A DNA stretch of 64,000 nt from Desemzia sp. RIT 804 (GCF_016892605.1 NZ_JAFEMV010000005.1:124001-188000), one strand, 5' to 3'. Shown: positions 18,090 to 27,072, numbered from the stretch's first letter. The notes: generated by a model not told the origin, from the sequence alone. Program-made: numbers and translations.

Positions 18090-18841
18090 TGAGTAAAATT
18101 AGTATAAAAGACATGAATCTTTGGTATGGGGATTTTCAAGCCTTACATGGAGTAAGTCTAGAAATTCCACAAAATGAAATTACAGCATTTATTGGTCCAT
18201 CAGGTTGCGGAAAATCGACATTGATCAAAAGTTTGAACCGAATGAATGATTTAGTAGAGGGCTGTCGAATTGAAGGAGATATTCTATTAGACGGTAAAGA
18301 CATCTATAAATCAAACACAAATGTGAATACCTTGCGTAAAGATGTGGGAATGGTTTTCCAACAACCCAACCCATTTCCAATGAGCATTTATAACAACATT
18401 GCCTATGGACCGAGGACACATGGAGTAAAAGATAAAAAAGAGTTGGATGAGATCGTTGAAAAAAGCTTACGTGATGCTGCGATTTGGGATGAAGTAAAAG
18501 ACGACTTAAACAAGAACGCCTTATCTATCTCTGGAGGGCAACAACAACGGATCTGTATTGCTCGAGCATTGGCTGTCCAACCAGAAGTACTATTGATGGA
18601 TGAACCAACTAGTGCCTTAGATCCAATTTCAACAGCTAAAATTGAAGAATTGGTAACAGAGCTAAAAGAGAAGTATACTATTGTTATGGTTACTCATAAT
18701 ATGCAACAAGCATCTCGTGTTTCTGATCATACAGCTTTCTTTTTCAACGGCTATATTATTGAATCTGGAGACACCAGAAAAATGTTTACTAACCCTAAGA
18801 AAAAACAAACAGAAGATTATATTTCAGGGCGTTTTGGTTAA
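18089..18841 (+). CDS. pstB: Phosphate ABC transporter ATPase PstB (system 1)
   Basis: 250 residues. Walker [11 protein letters not shown]-loop VFQQPNPFP, signature SISGGQQQR, Walker [14 protein letters not shown] and switch His in [10 protein letters not shown] are all intact, and the [10 protein letters not shown] stretch is diagnostic of PstB. It powers phosphate uptake through PstC1A1. phoU1 follows after 34 bp. Confidence 0.97.
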   Translation: MSKISIKDMNLWYGDFQALHGVSLEIPQNEITAFIGPSGCGKSTLIKSLNRMNDLVEGCRIEGDILLDGKDIYKSNTNVNTLRKDVGMVFQQPNPFPMSIYNNIAYGPRTHGVKDKKELDEIVEKSLRDAAIWDEVKDDLNKNALSISGGQQQRICIARALAVQPEVLLMDEPTSALDPISTAKIEELVTELKEKYTIVMVTHNMQQASRVSDHTAFFFNGYIIESGDTRKMFTNPKKKQTEDYISGRFG

Positions 18842-18875
18842 GAGTAGAGAATAAGTATCAGAAAGAGGGCCTTCA

Positions 18876-19547
18876 ATGAGACAAAATTTTGAAGAGGAAT
18901 TAAACGATTTACACGTACATTTTTCCGAAATGGGAATGATGGTCAATGAAGCTATTTATAAGTCTGTAAAAGCTTTTATCAATCACGATAAAGATTTAGC
19001 ACATGCTGTAATAGAAGGCGATAATACTATTAATAGCAGAGAAGCAGAGTTAGAAAATAAATGTTTTGAACTAATTGCATTGCAACAACCGGTTACTAGC
19101 GACTTGCGGAAAATCATTACGGTCATGAAAGCTAGTGCAGATTTAGAGCGGATGGGGGACCATGCGGTAAGTATTGCAAAATCGACTATTCGAGTAAAAG
19201 GAAACAAACGTGTTCCAGAAATAGAAGCGGATATTGCTGATTTAGCTGAAAAAGTAAAAAAAAGCGTAGAAGACGTATTAGAAGCTTATTTAAAATATGA
19301 TGTAGAAAAAGCCGAAGAAATAGCTTTGAACGACAGAATTATTGATAAAGCTGCTTATACTATTACAGAAGCAGCTATTAATGATATGAAAAGAAATTCA
19401 GAGTTGGTTATTGGTGCTACAGATTACCTTTTAGTAGCAGCTTACTTGGAACGAATCGGTGATTATGTAACGAATATTTGCGAATGGATCATTTATCATG
19501 AGACTGGAAAAGTAGTGGAATTAAATACAAAAAATAAAGATATCTAA
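18876..19547 (+). CDS. phoU: Phosphate transport regulator PhoU (system 1)
   Basis: 223 residues; all-helical two-repeat protein with the metal-binding E/D-rich signatures DLERMGDHAVSIAK (first half) and YLERIGDYVTNICE (second half). PhoU bridges the Pst transporter and the PhoR kinase and dampens signalling when phosphate is plentiful. GAAAGAGGG-type ribosome binding site. Last gene of the first pst unit, with a long terminator after it. About three quarters similar by eye to PhoU2. Confidence 0.95.
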   Translation: MRQNFEEELNDLHVHFSEMGMMVNEAIYKSVKAFINHDKDLAHAVIEGDNTINSREAELENKCFELIALQQPVTSDLRKIITVMKASADLERMGDHAVSIAKSTIRVKGNKRVPEIEADIADLAEKVKKSVEDVLEAYLKYDVEKAEEIALNDRIIDKAAYTITEAAINDMKRNSELVIGATDYLLVAAYLERIGDYVTNICEWIIYHETGKVVELNTKNKDI

Positions 19548-19630
19548 GAAATACATTATGAAATTCTGTGTTTTATATTAATTCTGTCAAAAAACATAGA
19601 AATAATTTTCAAAAGTAAATATCCTGTTAT

Positions 19631-19681
19631 GCAATACAAAAAGCCCTGAAACTATTAAAGTTTCTGGGCTTTTTGTATTGC
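19631..19681. terminator. Bidirectional terminator after phoU1
   Basis: Very long stem, GCAATACAAAAAGCCC - T - GAAACT, with its exact complement after loop ATTAA (single T-T mismatch). The arms carry A5 and T5 runs, so it can work in both directions. It ends the first pst unit. Confidence 0.9.
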
Positions 19682-19716
19682 AATGAATATTATGTAAAGG
19701 GTTTCTATTCATCTTC

Positions 19717-19755
19717 TTTACATAAAATTTACAATAACGCTATATAAGATTTACA
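19717..19755 (+). promoter_or_regulatory. PhoP box array upstream of pstS2
   Basis: TTTACA at 19717, 19728 and 19750, with a degenerate GCTATA at 19739, gives four hexamers on an exact 11-bp spacing. This is the arrangement of direct repeats bound by PhoP in Bacillus. It sits about 85-125 bp before pstS2, with a TATACT -10-like hexamer near 19790. Strong evidence that the second pst operon is under PhoP control. Confidence 0.8.
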
Positions 19756-19840
19756 AAGTATCGGTATTATGGTTTTGAGTTAATTTTATGTATACTATTT
19801 ACATACTCAATTTGAAAAATTGTAATCTCATGGGAGGTAC

Positions 19841-20713
19841 ATGATGAAACTTAAAAAATTCCGGATTCTTTTAACCCTAATGGCAGGTCTAGTGTTGACA
19901 GCATGTGGTGAAGTAGTGGATGAAGAATCTATCACGGCTGTTGGTTCTTCAGCTTTACAACCATTAGTGGAAGCTGCCGGTGAACAATACAGCGCAGAAA
20001 ATTTAGGGAAATTTATTAATGTTCAAGGTGGAGGAAGCGGGACTGGGTTGAGTCAAATAGCTGCAGATGCAGTAGATATCGGAAACTCAGACATATTTGC
20101 AGAAGAAAACACTGGGATTGATGCGTCTAAATTAAAAGACCATAGAGTTGCAGTAGTAGGCATCACGCCCATTGTTACACCAGGAACCGGAGTAACAAAC
20201 GTTACACTTGAAGAATTACAAGGAATATTTACTGGTGAGATCACCAACTGGAAAGAATTAGGTGGAATCGATTTGCCTATTACAGTCTTGAATCGTTCTT
20301 CAGGAAGTGGGACACGAGCAACTTTTGAAAAATGGGTTCTGGGAGATGATCTTAAAAGTGTTGTCTCTCAAGAGCAAGAATCAAGCGGGACTGTTCGACA
20401 AATTGTAGCTAATACCCCTGGAACGATCAGTTATGTAGCTTTTTCATATGTTAATGACGATGTCGAAGCCTTATCTATCAATGGGGTCGAACCGACAGAT
20501 AAAAATGTTAGTACGAATGAGTGGATTATTTGGTCTTATGAACACATGTATACAAATGGAGAGCCAACAGGGTTAACAAAGGATTTTCTAGACTACATGT
20601 TGTCCCAAGAAGTACAAGGTGGCTTGATTGAAGCGCTAGGCTATATCCCAATCACTAAAATGCAAGTAGAAAGAGATTTCGAAGGGAACACCATTCCTGC
20701 AGAAAATCCTTAA
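19841..20713 (+). CDS. pstS: Phosphate-binding lipoprotein PstS, canonical domain order (system 2)
   Basis: 290 residues; GGGAGG site. Lipobox LTAC with Cys22 (Cys21 if the second ATG is used). The fold runs in the usual order: ITAVGSSALQPLVEAAGE and GGGSGTGLSQIA first, GNSDIFAEE and IFTGEITNWKELGG next, then NRSSGSGTRATFEKW, SYVAFSYV and WSYEHMYT last. The phosphate-binding TSGSGT-like loops (GGGSGTG and SSGSGTR) are intact. It is the mirror-order paralogue of PstS1 and the first gene of a PhoP-box-controlled operon. Confidence 0.95.
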   Translation: MMKLKKFRILLTLMAGLVLTACGEVVDEESITAVGSSALQPLVEAAGEQYSAENLGKFINVQGGGSGTGLSQIAADAVDIGNSDIFAEENTGIDASKLKDHRVAVVGITPIVTPGTGVTNVTLEELQGIFTGEITNWKELGGIDLPITVLNRSSGSGTRATFEKWVLGDDLKSVVSQEQESSGTVRQIVANTPGTISYVAFSYVNDDVEALSINGVEPTDKNVSTNEWIIWSYEHMYTNGEPTGLTKDFLDYMLSQEVQGGLIEALGYIPITKMQVERDFEGNTIPAENP

Positions 20714-20813
20714 GTTAAAAAATGATCGATAAAATTTATGAAAGAGACGACTGTTTGAAAGAACAGCGTCTTTCGTTGCGCATTAGGCGGATGAGTACAA
20801 GGAGGTTTTCTTT

Positions 20814-21737
20814 TTGGAAGAGACACAAAGTAAATTTACGCAAAAATCTCAAAAGCGTAAATTTGAGCAATTTGGACGAACTATTAGTTTTATTTGTATC
20901 GCTTTTATTGTATTAGTCGTGTTGTCTATTTTATATTTCGTAATTAGTAAAGGACTATCTACATTTACAACAGACGGGGTATCCGTAATAGATTTTCTAT
21001 TTGGTAACACGTGGCGTCCAGGTGAAGTAGGAGAAAATGGCGCACCCTTGGTAGGGGCTTTGCCGATGATTTTAGGATCTTTTTATGTTACTTTGCTTTC
21101 AGCAGTATTAGCTACTCCTTTTGCAATTGCTGCAGCCATTTACATGATTGAGATTTCTCCTAAAAACGGAAAGAAAATCTTGCAACCTGTTATTGAATTA
21201 TTGGTAGGGATTCCTTCGGTTGTATATGGTTTTATCGGTTTAACAGTTATCGTACCTTTTATTCGTAATATTTTTGGTGGAACTGGATTTGGTATCTTAT
21301 CCGCTACAATGGTATTGTTCGTGATGATCTTGCCAACTGTTACTAGTATGGCTGTAGACGCCTTAAATGCAGTGCCACGCCATTACCGCGAAGCATCCTT
21401 AGCAATGGGGGGAACACGCTGGCAAACGATCTATAAGGTCGTTTTACGCGCAGCCACACCTGGTCTGTTAACTGCTGTAGTATTTGGTATGGCACGTGCT
21501 TTTGGAGAAGCCTTAGCAGTCCAAATGGTTATTGGGAATGCTGCTCTTGTACCAACTGACTTGATTACTCCAGCTTCAACTTTAACAAGTATTTTAACGA
21601 TGAGTATGGGGAATACAGTTATGGGAACGTTAGAGAACAATGTATTGTGGTCTCTAGCAACTATTCTCTTGGTCATGGCTTTGTTCTTTAACATATTGAC
21701 ACGTTGGATCGGGAAGAAAGGGGCAATGAAAAAATGA
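20814..21737 (+). CDS. pstC: Phosphate ABC transporter permease PstC (system 2)
   Basis: 307 residues from a TTG start, chosen because AAGGAGG lies 8 bp upstream. Hydrophilic N-terminus, then six membrane segments; SVVYGFIGLTVIVPF and the coupling loop ASLAMGGTRWQTIYKVVLR are conserved. Ends in ATGA overlap with pstA2. Between pstS2 and this gene a 100-bp gap contains a small AGACGACTGTTT/GAACAGCGTCTTT inverted repeat (about 20745-20774), which may reduce read-through as is common after pstS. Confidence 0.94.
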   Translation: MEETQSKFTQKSQKRKFEQFGRTISFICIAFIVLVVLSILYFVISKGLSTFTTDGVSVIDFLFGNTWRPGEVGENGAPLVGALPMILGSFYVTLLSAVLATPFAIAAAIYMIEISPKNGKKILQPVIELLVGIPSVVYGFIGLTVIVPFIRNIFGGTGFGILSATMVLFVMILPTVTSMAVDALNAVPRHYREASLAMGGTRWQTIYKVVLRAATPGLLTAVVFGMARAFGEALAVQMVIGNAALVPTDLITPASTLTSILTMSMGNTVMGTLENNVLWSLATILLVMALFFNILTRWIGKKGAMKK

Positions 21738-22618
21738 ATCCAAAGAAAGTAGATAAAATTGCTGTCGGCGTAATTTACGCAATGTCGGGAGTTATCGTAT
21801 TGATTCTTGCTAGCTTATTACTGTTCATTTTATGGCGAGGATTGCCTCAAATTTCATGGGAATTCTTAACTGCTCCTGCAAAATCTTTCCAAGTCGGTGG
21901 TGGAGTTGGAATTCAGCTATTTAATTCATTTTACTTATTGTTGTTAACGATGCTGATCAGTACACCTCTAGCTTTAGGTGCGGCTATTTATTTATCAGAA
22001 TATGCGAAACAAAACTGGATGACAGATTTTGTACGAACAGCTATTGAAGTGTTGAGTTCATTGCCATCTGTAGTAGTAGGGTTATTTGGTTTCTTGATTT
22101 TTGTTATCCAATTTGATTTTGGTTTTTCAATTCTTTCCGGAGCATTAGCCTTAACTATTTTTAACTTGCCCTTATTGACCAGAACGATTGAAGATTCTTT
22201 ACAAGCTATTCCAGCGACACAAAGAGAAGCAGGACTGGCATTAGGATTATCTCGTTGGGAAACAGTTACAAGAGTTATCTTGCCAGCAGCCTTACCTGGG
22301 ATTATTACTGGTATGATTTTAGCAGCTGGACGTATTTTCGGAGAAGCAGCTGCATTGATTTACACAGCAGGTCAAAGTGCACCAGCACTAGATTTTACAA
22401 ATTGGAACCCGCAATCTATTACTAGTCCATTAAATATTTTCCGTCCCGCTGAAACATTAGCGGTTCATATTTGGAAAATCAATAGTGAAGGTGTTATGCC
22501 AGATGGAGCAGAAGTTTCAGCTGGAGCATCTGCAGTATTGATCATCGCCGTAATGCTCTTCAACCTAGGATCACGCTACCTAGGAAGAAAACTACAGAAA
22601 AAAGCTACATCCGCATAA
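21734..22618 (+). CDS. pstA: Phosphate ABC transporter permease PstA (system 2)
   Basis: 294 residues from ATG 21734, overlapping the pstC2 stop and 9 bp after AAAGGGG. The open frame continues upstream to a TTG at 21704, but that lies in pstC2 without a site. Six membrane segments; conserved LSSLPSVVVGLFGF and the coupling loop AGLALGLSRWETVTRVILP. Followed by a hairpin repeat element before pstB2. Confidence 0.94.
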   Translation: MNPKKVDKIAVGVIYAMSGVIVLILASLLLFILWRGLPQISWEFLTAPAKSFQVGGGVGIQLFNSFYLLLLTMLISTPLALGAAIYLSEYAKQNWMTDFVRTAIEVLSSLPSVVVGLFGFLIFVIQFDFGFSILSGALALTIFNLPLLTRTIEDSLQAIPATQREAGLALGLSRWETVTRVILPAALPGIITGMILAAGRIFGEAAALIYTAGQSAPALDFTNWNPQSITSPLNIFRPAETLAVHIWKINSEGVMPDGAEVSAGASAVLIIAVMLFNLGSRYLGRKLQKKATSA

Positions 22619-22630
22619 TCTTAGCATGTG

Positions 22631-22732
22631 TAGGTCGCTGTTCTGACTCGATAGGAAAATCTATTCTATTTTTAGAGGACGTTCTTTGTCCTAAAAAAAT
22701 AGAGTGATTTTACCGAGAGTCAAGCGACCGAA
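22631..22732. repeat. Variable-stem hairpin element inside the pst2 operon
   Basis: Nested inverted repeat: GGTCGC (22633) with GCGACC (22724), GACTCG with CGAGAGTC, AAAATC with GATTTT, CTATTTTT with AAAAATAG, and apical AGGAC-GTTCTTT-GTCCT. Read on the minus strand the loop is AGGAC-AAAGAAC-GTCCT, like the AAAGAGC loop of copy 2, so the element appears inverted. It lies between pstA2 and pstB2 in the middle of an operon. 22733-22839 holds only a small AGCGA/TCGCT hairpin and the pstB2 ribosome site. Confidence 0.7.
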
Positions 22733-22839
22733 ACTGAACTACAAGATGCGGAGGCCGTTGTTCTGATTACTCAAAAAAAGCGAATTCTCGCTGTGCTCAC
22801 TTTGTACCATTTAGCTAGTAATGAAGGAGGACTTTTAAG

Positions 22840-23646
22840 ATGAAAAGTCAAACAACTCAAGATACAAACATTATCACTCTAAAAGAAAATGCGAAGATAG
22901 CTCTTAAAACGAATGATCTACATGTTTGGTATGGAAACAATGAAGCCATTAAAGGGGTTTCGTTAGAATTTGAAAAAAATAAGATTACTTCCTTGATAGG
23001 TCCAAGTGGGTGTGGAAAGTCAACTTATTTGAGATCCTTGAATAGAATGAATGATGAAATTGAGATTGCGAAAATATCTGGAGAAATTATTTATAAAGAC
23101 GTGGATGTGAACGCACCAAATATTGATGTATTTGAGATGAGAAAAAATATTGGGATGGTTTTCCAAAGACCGAATCCATTTAGTAAATCCATTTACGAAA
23201 ACATTGCTTTTGCTTTGAAAAGACATGGAATAAAAGATAAAAATATGTTAGATGAGATTGTGGAAACCAGTTTAAAACAAGCAGCTTTATGGGATCAAGT
23301 AAAAGATCAACTGCACAAAAGTGCACTGGCTTTATCTGGAGGACAGCAACAACGTTTATGTATTGCACGAGCTATTGCATTAAAACCAGATATTTTATTA
23401 TTGGATGAGCCTGCAAGCGCATTGGATCCTATTTCAACTGCTCAAGTAGAAGAAACGCTGTTGCAGTTAAAAGAAGACTACACTATTATTATCGTAACTC
23501 ACAATATGCAACAAGCTTCGCGTATCAGCGATTATACAGCATTCTTTTACTTAGGGAATGTATTGGAATACGATGACACACGAAAAGTATTTACACGTCC
23601 AAAAATTCAAAAAACAGAAGATTATGTTTCAGGTAATTTTGGTTAA
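22840..23646 (+). CDS. pstB: Phosphate ABC transporter ATPase PstB (system 2, first copy)
   Basis: 268 residues; AGGAGGA site. About 20 extra N-terminal residues compared with PstB1. Walker [29 protein letters not shown]-loop region, signature ALSGGQQQR and Walker [14 protein letters not shown] are intact. The change of QQPNPFP to QRPNPFS distinguishes it from the other two PstB copies. Directly followed by another pstB, 13 bp after its stop. Confidence 0.96.
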   Translation: MKSQTTQDTNIITLKENAKIALKTNDLHVWYGNNEAIKGVSLEFEKNKITSLIGPSGCGKSTYLRSLNRMNDEIEIAKISGEIIYKDVDVNAPNIDVFEMRKNIGMVFQRPNPFSKSIYENIAFALKRHGIKDKNMLDEIVETSLKQAALWDQVKDQLHKSALALSGGQQQRLCIARAIALKPDILLLDEPASALDPISTAQVEETLLQLKEDYTIIIVTHNMQQASRISDYTAFFYLGNVLEYDDTRKVFTRPKIQKTEDYVSGNFG

Positions 23647-23659
23647 GGAGGAATACAAG

Positions 23660-24424
23660 TTGGTAACGAATGAAAAAATTATTGAGACGAACGATGTACA
23701 CTTATACTATGGCAAGAATGAAGCCTTAAAAGGTATCACACTTGATTTCAATCCTAATGAAATTACTGCGCTTATTGGTCCTAGTGGGTGTGGGAAATCA
23801 ACCTACTTAAGAACACTTAATCGAATGAATGACTTGATCCAAGATGTAACGATCACTGGACAAGTAAAATATAAAGGCAAAGATATTTATAGTCCCAAAA
23901 TGGATACCGTAGAATTGAGAAAAAAAATTGGAATGGTATTCCAACAACCGAATCCATTTCCTTTCTCTGTTTTTGATAACGTAGCTTATGGACTTCGAAT
24001 CAGCGGAATGAAAGATAAGCAAAAAATCCAACATATTGTTGAAGAAAGTTTAAAAAAAGCTGCTGTTTGGGATGATGTAAAAGATAAGCTCCATGACAGT
24101 GCGTTAGCGTTATCTGGTGGGCAACAACAAAGAGTTTGTATCGCTCGAGTTATCGCTATTGAACCAGAAATTATCTTGCTGGATGAGCCGACGAGTGCAC
24201 TAGACCCGGTTTCTAGTGGGAAAATTGAAAATATGTTGTTGGAACTAAAAGAAAATTATACGATGATCATGGTAACGCATAATATGCAACAAGCCTCTCG
24301 TATATCTGACAACACAGCCTTCTTCTTGCAAGGACACCTTATCGAACATGGCAAAACGAGACAGATTTTCACCAATCCAACTCAGCAAGAAACTGAAGAT
24401 TACATTTCAGGTCGTTTTGGTTAA
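23660..24424 (+). CDS. pstB: Phosphate ABC transporter ATPase PstB (system 2, second copy)
   Basis: 254 residues from a TTG start 8 bp after AAGGAGG. The frame is open back to 23558, but that part overlaps pstB2 and has no site. All ATPase motifs are present: [51 protein letters not shown]. Tandem pstB genes are known in streptococci and lactococci; the two may form a heterodimer or alternate. Confidence 0.96.
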   Translation: MVTNEKIIETNDVHLYYGKNEALKGITLDFNPNEITALIGPSGCGKSTYLRTLNRMNDLIQDVTITGQVKYKGKDIYSPKMDTVELRKKIGMVFQQPNPFPFSVFDNVAYGLRISGMKDKQKIQHIVEESLKKAAVWDDVKDKLHDSALALSGGQQQRVCIARVIAIEPEIILLDEPTSALDPVSSGKIENMLLELKENYTMIMVTHNMQQASRISDNTAFFLQGHLIEHGKTRQIFTNPTQQETEDYISGRFG

Positions 24425-24432
24425 TAAGTATT

Positions 24433-24464
24433 AAAAGAGGTGGGAAATTTCCATCTCTTTTTTA
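24433..24464 (+). terminator. Terminator after the second pstB
   Basis: AAAGAGGTGG / CCATCTCTTT stem (one wobble) with six Ts, 9 bp after the stop. It would partly separate pstB3 from phoU2, so phoU2 may be made by read-through or from a promoter in 24470-24600. Confidence 0.8.
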
Positions 24465-24615
24465 TATAATGAACAATATTCTGGGTCTTCGTTCATTACA
24501 TAATATTAAATAATGGATTTTTTCCTCATTTCAGTGCATAATGAAGTATACAAAAAGGGCTTTCTTAAATTAAATTTAAGAACTAAAAGAAATTATAAGA
24601 TGAAGGTGATAGCAA

Positions 24616-25293
24616 ATGAGACAGGTATTTGAAGAAGAACTAAATGACTTACACATACACTTTTTTCAAATGGGAAAAGCAGTACATGAAGCAATTGAAA
24701 AATCTGTAGAAGCTTTTATTAAACACGATAAAGATTTAGCACAAGAAGTAATCGATAATGACGTTCACATCAATCGCCTTGAAATCGAATTGGAAAAAGA
24801 CTGTATTGAACTGATTGCGCTGCAACAACCAGTTACAACGGACCTTAGAAAAATCATTACGGTTATGAAAGCTACTTCTGACTTAGAAAGAATGGCTGAC
24901 CACGCTGTCAGTATCTCTAAGTCAACAATTCGCGTAAAAGGAAATAAAAGAGAATACGATATTGAAAGAGGCATTCAGGAAATGTCAGTCAAAGTATTGC
25001 ACATCGTGCGTAAAGTATTAGACGCATATGTCATTTTTGATGCACAAGAAGCGAGAAAATTGGCTTCGTTAGACGTAGAAGTAGATCAGATGGGAAAAGA
25101 GCTTTATACTAAATGCATTAGGTTCATGAAAGATGATCCTGAAATTGTATTGGGTGCGACAGATTACCTACGAGTAACGACTTATTTGGAACGTATTGGA
25201 GATTATTCAACAAATATTAGTGAATGGATCGTGTATTTAGAAACAGGGAAAGTAGTAGAGTTGAATACACAAAACCATTTAGACGATATTTAA
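24616..25293 (+). CDS. phoU: Phosphate transport regulator PhoU (system 2)
   Basis: 225 residues; GAAGGTGAT site. Same two-repeat helical fold as PhoU1, with SDLERMADHAVSISK and TYLERIGDYSTNISE. In PhoU1 the first motif reads RMGDHA; here it is RMADHA. Expected to link this Pst system to PhoR. Having one phoU per pst unit suggests the two transporters signal separately. Confidence 0.95.
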   Translation: MRQVFEEELNDLHIHFFQMGKAVHEAIEKSVEAFIKHDKDLAQEVIDNDVHINRLEIELEKDCIELIALQQPVTTDLRKIITVMKATSDLERMADHAVSISKSTIRVKGNKREYDIERGIQEMSVKVLHIVRKVLDAYVIFDAQEARKLASLDVEVDQMGKELYTKCIRFMKDDPEIVLGATDYLRVTTYLERIGDYSTNISEWIVYLETGKVVELNTQNHLDDI

Positions 25294-25300
25294 CTTACAA

Positions 25301-25349
25301 AAAAGAGAAAAGCTGGAGTAAATAATTCCAGCTTTTCTCTTTTCTTTTT
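25301..25349. terminator. Terminator after phoU2
   Basis: 17-bp perfect stem AAAAGAGAAAAGCTGGA and its complement, loop GTAAATAAT, T-rich tail. Closes the phosphate block. Confidence 0.92.
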
Positions 25350-25355
25350 GCACTA

Positions 25356-25394
25356 CATATGATAGTATAAACATATGAATAAACAGACATATGA
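25356..25394. promoter_or_regulatory. Candidate operator of the ArsR-family metal sensor
   Basis: CATATGA occurs at 25356, 25372 and 25388, exactly 16 bp apart, in the 70 bp before the regulator. CATATG is itself a palindrome, and ATATGA-type half sites are typical of CzrA/SmtB operators. The array overlaps the likely promoter (TTGCAC at 25348). Confidence 0.6.
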
Positions 25395-25416
25395 TAAAAA
25401 TTAAAGGAAGACACCT

Positions 25417-25722
25417 ATGAAGCCTAATGAAGAATTAGTATTGAGTGACTCAACGATTCAAAAAGTTAGCAAAATGTTTAAACTATTAAGTGATCCAACA
25501 AGAATCTTCATTTTATACCTTCTTAATGGAGGAGAGTTAAATGTAGGGATGATAGTCAATCAGTTGAATATGGAACAGTCGGCTGTATCCCATCAACTAA
25601 AAACATTAAAAGCAGCTCGCTTGGTAAAATCAAGAAGAGAAGGGAAAAACATTATTTATAGCCAAATCGATGAGCATATCTATAACGTGTTGGAACAAGT
25701 GATTCAACACGCAAAAGAATAA
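25417..25722 (+). CDS. czrA: ArsR/SmtB-family metal-sensing repressor, CzrA-like
   Basis: 101 residues; winged helix with recognition helix around QSAVSHQLKTLKAARLV and wing SRREGKNIIYSQ. The C-terminal helix carries D-x-H (IDEH) and a further His eleven residues later (IQHAKE). This matches three of the four alpha-5 zinc ligands of CzrA, the fourth His being Glu here. No alpha-3 CxC motif. The next gene is a zinc-type exporter, so Zn or Co sensing is likely. AAGGAAGA site. Confidence 0.85.
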   Translation: MKPNEELVLSDSTIQKVSKMFKLLSDPTRIFILYLLNGGELNVGMIVNQLNMEQSAVSHQLKTLKAARLVKSRREGKNIIYSQIDEHIYNVLEQVIQHAKE

Positions 25723-25765
25723 ACACTGAGTTAATTTATATGGAAAGTTGTAAGGAGGACATACA

Positions 25766-26899
25766 ATGGAAAAATATACTCTTCAAGGCATGCATTGTGC
25801 GAACTGTGCAAAAAAACTAGAAGCACGACTGCAACAATTAAAACATGGAGAAACAGTTCATTTGAATTTTACCGATAAAGTGCTGTATGTGCCTAAAGAT
25901 GTTGATATAAATGCAGTGAAAAAAATCGTGGGTGCTGATAAAGTACTCTTGGATACTTCTTTTGCATCCGTAAACAAAAAAGAAAGCCATCAGCATCAGC
26001 ACAGTGAGAAAGATAAACATCACCATCATCATCACCATGTAAACCATGGGCAAGAAGCTTCTAAGAATATGCAACTTGTATTTGTATTGAATTTGCTTTT
26101 TTCATTGGCTGAATTTATTTTTGGTGTTTTGTTTAATAGTGCGGCTATCTTATCAGATGCTGTGCATGATTTAGGAGATTCGCTTTCTATTGGTTTAGCG
26201 TGGCTGTTTCAAAAAATTTCAACCAAAGAAGCTAACGAGAAGTATAGCTTTGGGCATCGCAGATTTTCATTATTAGGAGCCTTGACAACTTCTATTGTAT
26301 TAATAATCGGTTCTGTATTAGTCATCATCCATAGTGTTCCATTATTGTTCAATCCACAAACCGTCAACTCACAAGGGATGTTTTGGATGGCTATAATAGC
26401 TATCGGAATCAATGGATTTGCCACTTGGTTAATGAGTAAGGGTTCATCAGCAAATGAAAAAGTCCTTAGCTTGCATATGTTAGAAGATGTCCTAGGATGG
26501 GCAGGAGTCCTGATTGTCAGTGTGGTATTAAGATATAGAGAATGGTATATTCTTGATCCGCTGTTGTCTATAGGGATCGCACTTTTCATTCTCACTAAAA
26601 CAATACCCAACTTTTTGAGTTCTGCAAATGTATTTCTAGAATCTGTTCCGGAAGATGTGGACATTCATCAGTTAGGCAAGGAAATTCGGAAGATAAACCA
26701 TGTTCATGGAGTATCACATTTGCACATGTGGTCAATTGACGGTGAAGAGAATGCTTTTGCTGTAACAGTGTATGTGTCCACTGAAGATGTAAATGAATTT
26801 GAAAGTATTCGAGAACAAATCCGGTTATTACTGAAAGAGAATAATGTTACTCATTCTACGATTGAAGTCGTAGTGGATATGGAAAAATTGATTCGCTAG
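25766..26899 (+). CDS. Cation diffusion facilitator with N-terminal HMA domain
   Basis: 377 residues; AAGGAGGAC site. An N-terminal heavy-metal-associated domain (about 1-65, GMHCANC) is joined by a His-rich linker (about 72-93) to a six-segment CDF transporter (about 100-290) and its cytoplasmic domain. The transport-site motifs HDLGD in segment 2 and HMLED in segment 5 are intact. It expels divalent metals such as Zn, Co or Cd, driven by protons. HMA-CDF fusions are less common than plain CDFs; the CxxC could accept metal from a chaperone. Likely co-transcribed with and repressed by the upstream CzrA-like regulator. Confidence 0.92.
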   Translation: MEKYTLQGMHCANCAKKLEARLQQLKHGETVHLNFTDKVLYVPKDVDINAVKKIVGADKVLLDTSFASVNKKESHQHQHSEKDKHHHHHHHVNHGQEASKNMQLVFVLNLLFSLAEFIFGVLFNSAAILSDAVHDLGDSLSIGLAWLFQKISTKEANEKYSFGHRRFSLLGALTTSIVLIIGSVLVIIHSVPLLFNPQTVNSQGMFWMAIIAIGINGFATWLMSKGSSANEKVLSLHMLEDVLGWAGVLIVSVVLRYREWYILDPLLSIGIALFILTKTIPNFLSSANVFLESVPEDVDIHQLGKEIRKINHVHGVSHLHMWSIDGEENAFAVTVYVSTEDVNEFESIREQIRLLLKENNVTHSTIEVVVDMEKLIR

Positions 26900-26903
26900 A
26901 GAA

Positions 26904-27072
26904 GCTGGAACAATAAGTCTCTATCTCTGTCACATACTAAGCGGGTGCTTTTAAAAGCATTCCAAAAGCCTGACCACATATCTGTAAGCCAGTCTCCCTT
27001 TATGAGAAAAAGCATCTCATAAAGGGAGACTGGCTTACATTCAATAGTCAAATCGTCTCTTGTCTAGCTCTC
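26904..27072. repeat. Variable-stem hairpin element, long type, copy A
   Basis: Perfect 24-bp stem, 26983-27006 with 27016-27039, loop AAAAAGCAT. The left flank (ATCTCTGTCACATACTAA, GCTTTTAAAAGC, CCAAAAGCCTGACCACAT) and right flank (GTCAAATCGTCTCTTGTC) closely match the copy at 52868. It begins 5 bp after the metal exporter gene, so it may also end that transcript. Confidence 0.88.
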
